Assembly: GCA_905198825.1 (NCBI GenBank)
Contig: CAJKEF010000107.1
Location: 1-5,276 of the forward strand
Origin: an uncultured Collinsella sp.
GTDB lineage: Bacteria; Actinomycetota; Coriobacteriia; Coriobacteriales; Coriobacteriaceae
Length of the DNA stretch: 5,276 bases
Direction of reading: 5' to 3'
Shown: positions 5,245 to 5,276 of the stretch, one piece after another
How positions within the stretch are numbered: the first letter of the stretch is position 1
Layout: each line of letters begins with the position of its first letter
Notes under the pieces: generated by a model
Told to the model about the DNA's origin: nothing
What the model saw: the letters and a program-made list of their open reading frames with translations, nothing else
The model's database searches: none
Made by a program: the position numbers and the translations under genes

Positions 5245-5276
5245 AACCTACCATTTAGGGACAGGTTTATTTTGGC
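5244..5276 (+). other. Post-pth sequence, possible truncated palindromic repeat or terminator
   Basis: AAACCT (5244-5249) can pair with AGGTTT (5263-5268) around a 13-base loop, followed by a short A/T stretch, so it could be a weak terminator. Alternatively, CCATTTAGGGACAGG onward looks like the left arm of a longer intergenic palindrome whose right arm lies beyond the window. Neither reading can be settled here. Confidence 0.25.

Overview
The window is a stretch of high-GC bacterial chromosome. Three housekeeping genes point the same way, glmU, prs and pth, an order widely conserved in Gram-positive bacteria. The codon use (strong C/G third positions in all three), the 'PHLSYIGD' version of the GlmU acetyltransferase motif, and an intervening protein of a type I associate with Coriobacteriia suggest an actinobacterial gut commensal, perhaps Collinsella or a relative. 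The genus is an inference and cannot be proved from this sequence.

Layout: a short leader with a possible promoter (1-93); glmU (94-1506) and its intrinsic terminator (1522-1556); a short spacer; prs (1698-2684) and a strong terminator (2718-2748). Next comes a block that does not belong to the housekeeping set. A 203-bp inverted-repeat element E1 (2770-2972) is followed by a 163-bp spacer rich in palindromes, then a 375-codon uncharacterised gene (3136-4263), then a 204-bp element E2 (4297-4500) with the same terminal inverted repeats as E1. After E2 come a good -35 candidate and pth (4615-5244). The last 32 bases hold no gene and may be the left half of a longer palindrome cut by the window edge.

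Functionally, GlmU makes UDP-GlcNAc for peptidoglycan, Prs makes PRPP for nucleotides, histidine, tryptophan and NAD, and Pth recycles peptidyl-tRNA. They share conserved neighbourhood rather than one pathway. The insert between prs and pth stands out. Its gene has an N-terminal half with an AbiEi-like 'SPA...ELLGTYS' pattern and a C-terminal half with the D...E-x-N-G-x-x-H...D-x-x-R pattern of Vsr/DUF559-type nuclease folds. It lacks a Shine-Dalgarno sequence and may be translated from a leaderless mRNA. It is bracketed by two diverged copies of one TIR element. The most interesting reading is a small cargo cassette, possibly defensive or selfish, inserted between two transcription units without breaking either one. 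Mobility and function are inferred, not shown.
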